10,173 nucleotides of DNA from Prevotellaceae bacterium. Lineage in GTDB: Bacteria > Bacteroidota > Bacteroidia > Bacteroidales > Bacteroidaceae. The notes under the pieces were generated by a model. The model was given only the letters and a program-made list of their open reading frames with translations. It had not been told where the DNA came from and searched no databases. Position 1 is the first letter of the stretch; each line of letters begins with the position of its first letter. This document shows, piece by piece, positions 7,604-10,173 of the stretch. A program made the position numbers and the translations under genes. The stretch spans positions 1-10,173 of the forward strand of contig JAFLUS010000046.1 of assembly GCA_022508685.1 (NCBI GenBank), given 5' to 3'.

Positions 7604-9964
7604 ATGAAGCGAGCCTTTCTTCCCACCCTCCTCCTCGCCTTCGCCACGTTGGCGACACACGCACAAAGTCTGACACCACAGCAGCGCGAGCGCGTCGACC
7701 ATTGTCTTGCACAATGTGAAACCGACTCCACATGGCTGCTCTCCCGACTGCAGATGTACTGGCATTCCCACGCCACCGACGTCTACATCGACGGAGAAAG
7801 TTTTCACCACGCCGGAGGAAAGCGTGCCCCCTATCCCACCGTCAAACTCGACGGCACACGCGGCACAGCCTCGCAATACAACCGCCCGCGACTCGACGAC
7901 ATCGTGCCCTACGACGACGATGCCGAAAGCCACGTCACCTACATCAGTCGGGCAACGCAGCAAGCCGAACCCGCACATCCCTCAAAAACAGGCCGCAACA
8001 TCAGCAACGTCAATCGCGAAATCCTGCAAATCGCCCGCGATGCCGCCCGCCTCTACCGCGAGACATCCGACTCCCGCTATGCCCGACTCGTTGCCCTGCC
8101 GGTGCTGCGCACGTTCCTTCGCGGTCTGCTCCACCGCAACATCCCCTACGACCTCAACCACGGACATCAGCAGACGCTCGTCGGCATGACAGCCTTCGAA
8201 GTCATCCACGAAGACGTCATCATCGAAGCCACAGAAGCCTTCCGTCTGCTTGCCGACGAAATGACGGACGACGAACGCCGCGACTGCGAAGACGCCCTGC
8301 GGAAATGGGCAGACTGCATCGCAGCCAACGGCGTTCCGCACAACAACTGGGACATCATCCAAGCCAACTTCATTGCCGACGTCGCCCTTTCCCTCCGCGA
8401 CGACACGTGCTATGCCGACCGCCGCGGCCGTCAGCACTACCTCGCCCTCGTCACCCATCACGACAGCCTGCGGCAGTGGAGCATGAAACGACTGGCAGCC
8501 TACGGATTTGACCCCGCGACTGCCATTTGGACGGAATCGCCCGGCTACAGCACCATGACCGTAGGCGAATTCTGCGCACTCGCAAACCGCCTCGACCGCG
8601 AAGCCAACATTGACCTCTTCGACTCCATTCCCACACTCATCGCAGCCGTCCGACGCCTGCCCCAATACCTCTTTCCCAACCGCATGATTGCCGGCTTTGG
8701 CGACACGCACCCCAACTATCTCGGCACAAAAGCCATCGACGAAGTCATCGACTATGCCCGCCGTCACGACAACGACGCCCTGCTCCGCGACATGCAGTCG
8801 CTGCGACAGGCAGTGCAGCCCCTCGCCCCCGACGCCGACATTGAGGCACACACCTCAGCCCTCTTCCATGCCCCCGCCGTGTCGTGGCTCGCACTCCGTT
8901 CCGGCATGAACCCCCGCAACGACCTCATGCTCTCGCTCAATGCCTCGCTTGGCAACCATCAGCACGCCAACGGCATCTCCCTCGAACTCTACGGCAAAGG
9001 CTACGTCCTCGCCCCCGACGCCGGCATCGGCCGCACCCTCTACAGCGGTCTGGACTACGCCGAATACTATTCGCAAATGCCAGCCCACAACACCGTCTGC
9101 GTCAATGGCGTGTCGAGTTATCCCGTCATGCAGTCCCACCACGCCTTCCGCCTGCTCTCCGCCCACGCCACCGACACGACGGCATACGCCAACGTCGCCT
9201 TCACGGAACCCGAGACGCAGGCACATCAGATGCGCACCGTCGGTCTGGTCAAGACCTCTGCGCAAGGCGGTTACTACATCGACATCTTCCGCAGCACGAC
9301 GCAACCGGTTGACGGACTTTCCGCCCAAAAATCGAAAACAGCCGCCGCACAGACAGCAGACTGCCCGCCCGAATTTCACGACTATTTCTACCACAATCTG
9401 GGGCAGACCATGACGCTCACAGCAGCCGACGGCTCCGACCTCTCCCTCGCCCCGACCGACGAACTCGCTTTCGCCGGCGGCTGTCTCTACGCCTACTCCT
9501 ACCTCTACGACAAACAGAGTGCGACGACGGCACACGACATCCACGCCCGCTTCCGCACCGAAACGCACGATGGTCGCACCATTGACATGACGATGTGGAT
9601 GGGCGGCGCTCCCAACCGCCAAATCTTCCGTGCCCTCGCGCCCGTCAATCTGGAATACGAGCGAATGCCCAATCAGCCCTACCGCATCGACCAGCAGCCC
9701 GTCCTCACCTACGTTGCCCGCCACACCGGAGAAGCATGGAACCACCCCTTCGTCGCCATCTTCGAACCTTCAGACAACGAAGCCCCCTCCGACATCGCCT
9801 CCGTCGAATTTTTCCGTCCCAAGAGCAAGAATTCCTCCGCCGTCGGCATCAAAATTCTCCTCCGTTCCGGCCGCACCGACTACATCTTCAGTGCCCCATC
9901 CCCCTGCCGAATGTCGCACGAAGGCATCCGCGTCAACACCGATTTCTCCATCATCTCGCGCTGA
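7604..9964 (+). CDS. Exported heparinase II/III-like protein (putative polysaccharide lyase)
   Basis: This 786-residue protein has a signal peptide (1-20, cleavage after THA before Gln21), so it acts in the periplasm or at the surface. The N-terminal half, about 130-420, is helix-rich like the (alpha/alpha) toroid of uronate-polymer lyases. It holds candidate catalytic segments: PHNNWDIIQANF at 245-256 and ESPGYS at 311-316, where Tyr315 is a plausible catalytic Tyr. The heparinase II/III beta-sandwich half follows, with NHQHANGISLELYGKGY at 451-467, PDAGIG at 471-476, AHNTVCVNG at 494-502, and FHDYFYHNLGQTM at 591-603. The family motif H-x-H-x-D reads HQHAN here (Asn456), which I recall in related Bacteroides proteins. 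The substrate, whether a glycosaminoglycan, alginate or another uronate polymer, cannot be assigned. No SusC, SusD, sulfatase or glycosidase gene lies nearby. No Shine-Dalgarno or promoter was found between the preceding terminator and the ATG. Confidence 0.82.
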   Translation: MKRAFLPTLLLAFATLATHAQSLTPQQRERVDHCLAQCETDSTWLLSRLQMYWHSHATDVYIDGESFHHAGGKRAPYPTVKLDGTRGTASQYNRPRLDDIVPYDDDAESHVTYISRATQQAEPAHPSKTGRNISNVNREILQIARDAARLYRETSDSRYARLVALPVLRTFLRGLLHRNIPYDLNHGHQQTLVGMTAFEVIHEDVIIEATEAFRLLADEMTDDERRDCEDALRKWADCIAANGVPHNNWDIIQANFIADVALSLRDDTCYADRRGRQHYLALVTHHDSLRQWSMKRLAAYGFDPATAIWTESPGYSTMTVGEFCALANRLDREANIDLFDSIPTLIAAVRRLPQYLFPNRMIAGFGDTHPNYLGTKAIDEVIDYARRHDNDALLRDMQSLRQAVQPLAPDADIEAHTSALFHAPAVSWLALRSGMNPRNDLMLSLNASLGNHQHANGISLELYGKGYVLAPDAGIGRTLYSGLDYAEYYSQMPAHNTVCVNGVSSYPVMQSHHAFRLLSAHATDTTAYANVAFTEPETQAHQMRTVGLVKTSAQGGYYIDIFRSTTQPVDGLSAQKSKTAAAQTADCPPEFHDYFYHNLGQTMTLTAADGSDLSLAPTDELAFAGGCLYAYSYLYDKQSATTAHDIHARFRTETHDGRTIDMTMWMGGAPNRQIFRALAPVNLEYERMPNQPYRIDQQPVLTYVARHTGEAWNHPFVAIFEPSDNEAPSDIASVEFFRPKSKNSSAVGIKILLRSGRTDYIFSAPSPCRMSHEGIRVNTDFSIISR

Positions 9965-10022
9965 CAAGCATTAAATGGCATCGTTTGGCGTCCCCCCCTC
10001 AAAAACAGCGTGATATACACTA

Positions 10023-10030
10023 TACCTTTG
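10023..10030 (+). promoter_or_regulatory. Possible -7 promoter box (TACCTTTG) before the terminal hairpin run
   Basis: TACCTTTG fits the Bacteroidetes -7 element TAnnTTTG. No TTTG is found at the proper distance upstream; the nearest, at 9984-9987, is 35 bases away instead of 19-21. The call therefore rests on one half of the promoter plus its position just ahead of the hairpin run. Confidence 0.4.
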
Positions 10031-10037
10031 CAAGGAG

Positions 10038-10173
10038 CGACAAGACGTGTCGTTGATGTCAGTCTGCCGAGCAGAGAATGGTCAATCCGAATCCGTCCCC
10101 GACGGATTTTTATTCGCACACGCGAATAGCAAGGTGTGTATCGAGTAACTCGATACCTTTCGGGTAACTCCCG
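10038..10173 (+). ncRNA. Run of six short hairpins: candidate structured RNA or leader, cut by the window end
   Basis: Six local hairpins follow one another with almost no spacer. H1: CGACA/TGTCG (10038-10052). H2: TCTGC/GCAGA, loop CGA (10063-10075). H3: AATCCGTC/GACGGATT, loop CCC (10090-10108), followed by T residues. H4: TATTCGC/GCGAATA, loop ACAC (10111-10128). H5: ATCGAG/CTCGAT, loop TAA, with outer AAGGT/ACCTT (10131-10159). H6: CGGG/CCCG (10161-10173, at the edge). The stems differ in sequence, while H5 and H6 share GTAACTC (10145-10151, 10164-10170). No protein-like frame is present. It could be a 5' leader of a gene beyond the window, an attenuator, or an independent RNA. I do not recognise a known RNA family. 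Confidence 0.45.
10090..10111 (+). terminator. Terminator- or attenuator-like hairpin within the terminal hairpin run
   Basis: A perfect 8-bp stem AATCCGTC/GACGGATT closes a 3-base CCC loop and is followed by TTT; in total five consecutive T residues lie at 10107-10111. It could end transcription of the upstream lyase gene, 126 bases after its stop, or act as an attenuator in a leader starting near 10036. No other terminator is visible after 9964. Confidence 0.45.

Noticed and set aside
7982..9745. Two antisense open frames (7982-8851 and 8855-9745) over the lyase gene
   Set aside because: They mirror codon usage of the lyase gene, have no promoter or recognisable domain, and together would duplicate the space of a clear sense gene.
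10038..10173. tRNA, CRISPR or integron attC site in the terminal hairpin run
   Set aside because: There is no cloverleaf or TTCRA-type loop, no repeated unit with spacers, and no attC core sites; stems differ from one another.

Overview
The window looks like chromosomal DNA of a member of the Bacteroidales, probably a GC-rich Prevotellaceae relative. Three things point there: promoters of the Bacteroidetes type (TTTG, about 19-20 bases, TAnnTTTG), genes that mostly lack a good Shine-Dalgarno, and protein sequences of clear Bacteroidetes type, above all ParE, YbeY and the OmpA-like porin. All seven genes lie on the + strand. No tRNA, rRNA, CRISPR array, transposase or phage gene is visible.

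Bases 1-5936 form one tight transcription unit. A promoter at 12-42 is followed by a YghO-like acetyltransferase-fold protein, then parE (topoisomerase IV subunit B), coaD (pantetheine-phosphate adenylyltransferase), an exported S41 C-terminal processing protease and ybeY (rRNA-processing endoribonuclease). Gaps are 11, 14 and 32 bases, and the first junction either overlaps by 4 bases or is 23 bases apart, depending on which non-ATG start parE uses. A strong hairpin terminator at 5894-5936 closes the unit. The genes share no pathway; this is a housekeeping operon for DNA decatenation, CoA synthesis, envelope proteolysis and ribosome maturation.

Bases 5937-6299 are AT-rich and non-coding. They hold a 110-base element bounded by an imperfect 18-base inverted repeat (6058-6167). 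A near-consensus promoter (6300-6331) then drives an OmpA-family outer-membrane protein with a beta-barrel, a Pro-Glu linker and a peptidoglycan-binding domain. That gene ends at a perfect 11-bp terminator hairpin (7545-7584).

Bases 7604-9964 encode a large exported heparinase II/III-like protein, probably a polysaccharide lyase. It stands alone in this window, with no SusC/SusD partners and no recognisable promoter.

The last 209 bases contain no gene. After a possible -7 box (10023-10030) comes a dense run of six short perfect hairpins (10038-10173) that reaches the window edge. This looks like the 5' part of a structured RNA or leader/attenuator, and I do not recognise it. It is the least explained signal here. 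Other points of interest are substitutions at normally conserved positions of CoaD, the inverted-repeat element, and a drift of GC skew from G-rich to strongly C-rich along the window.
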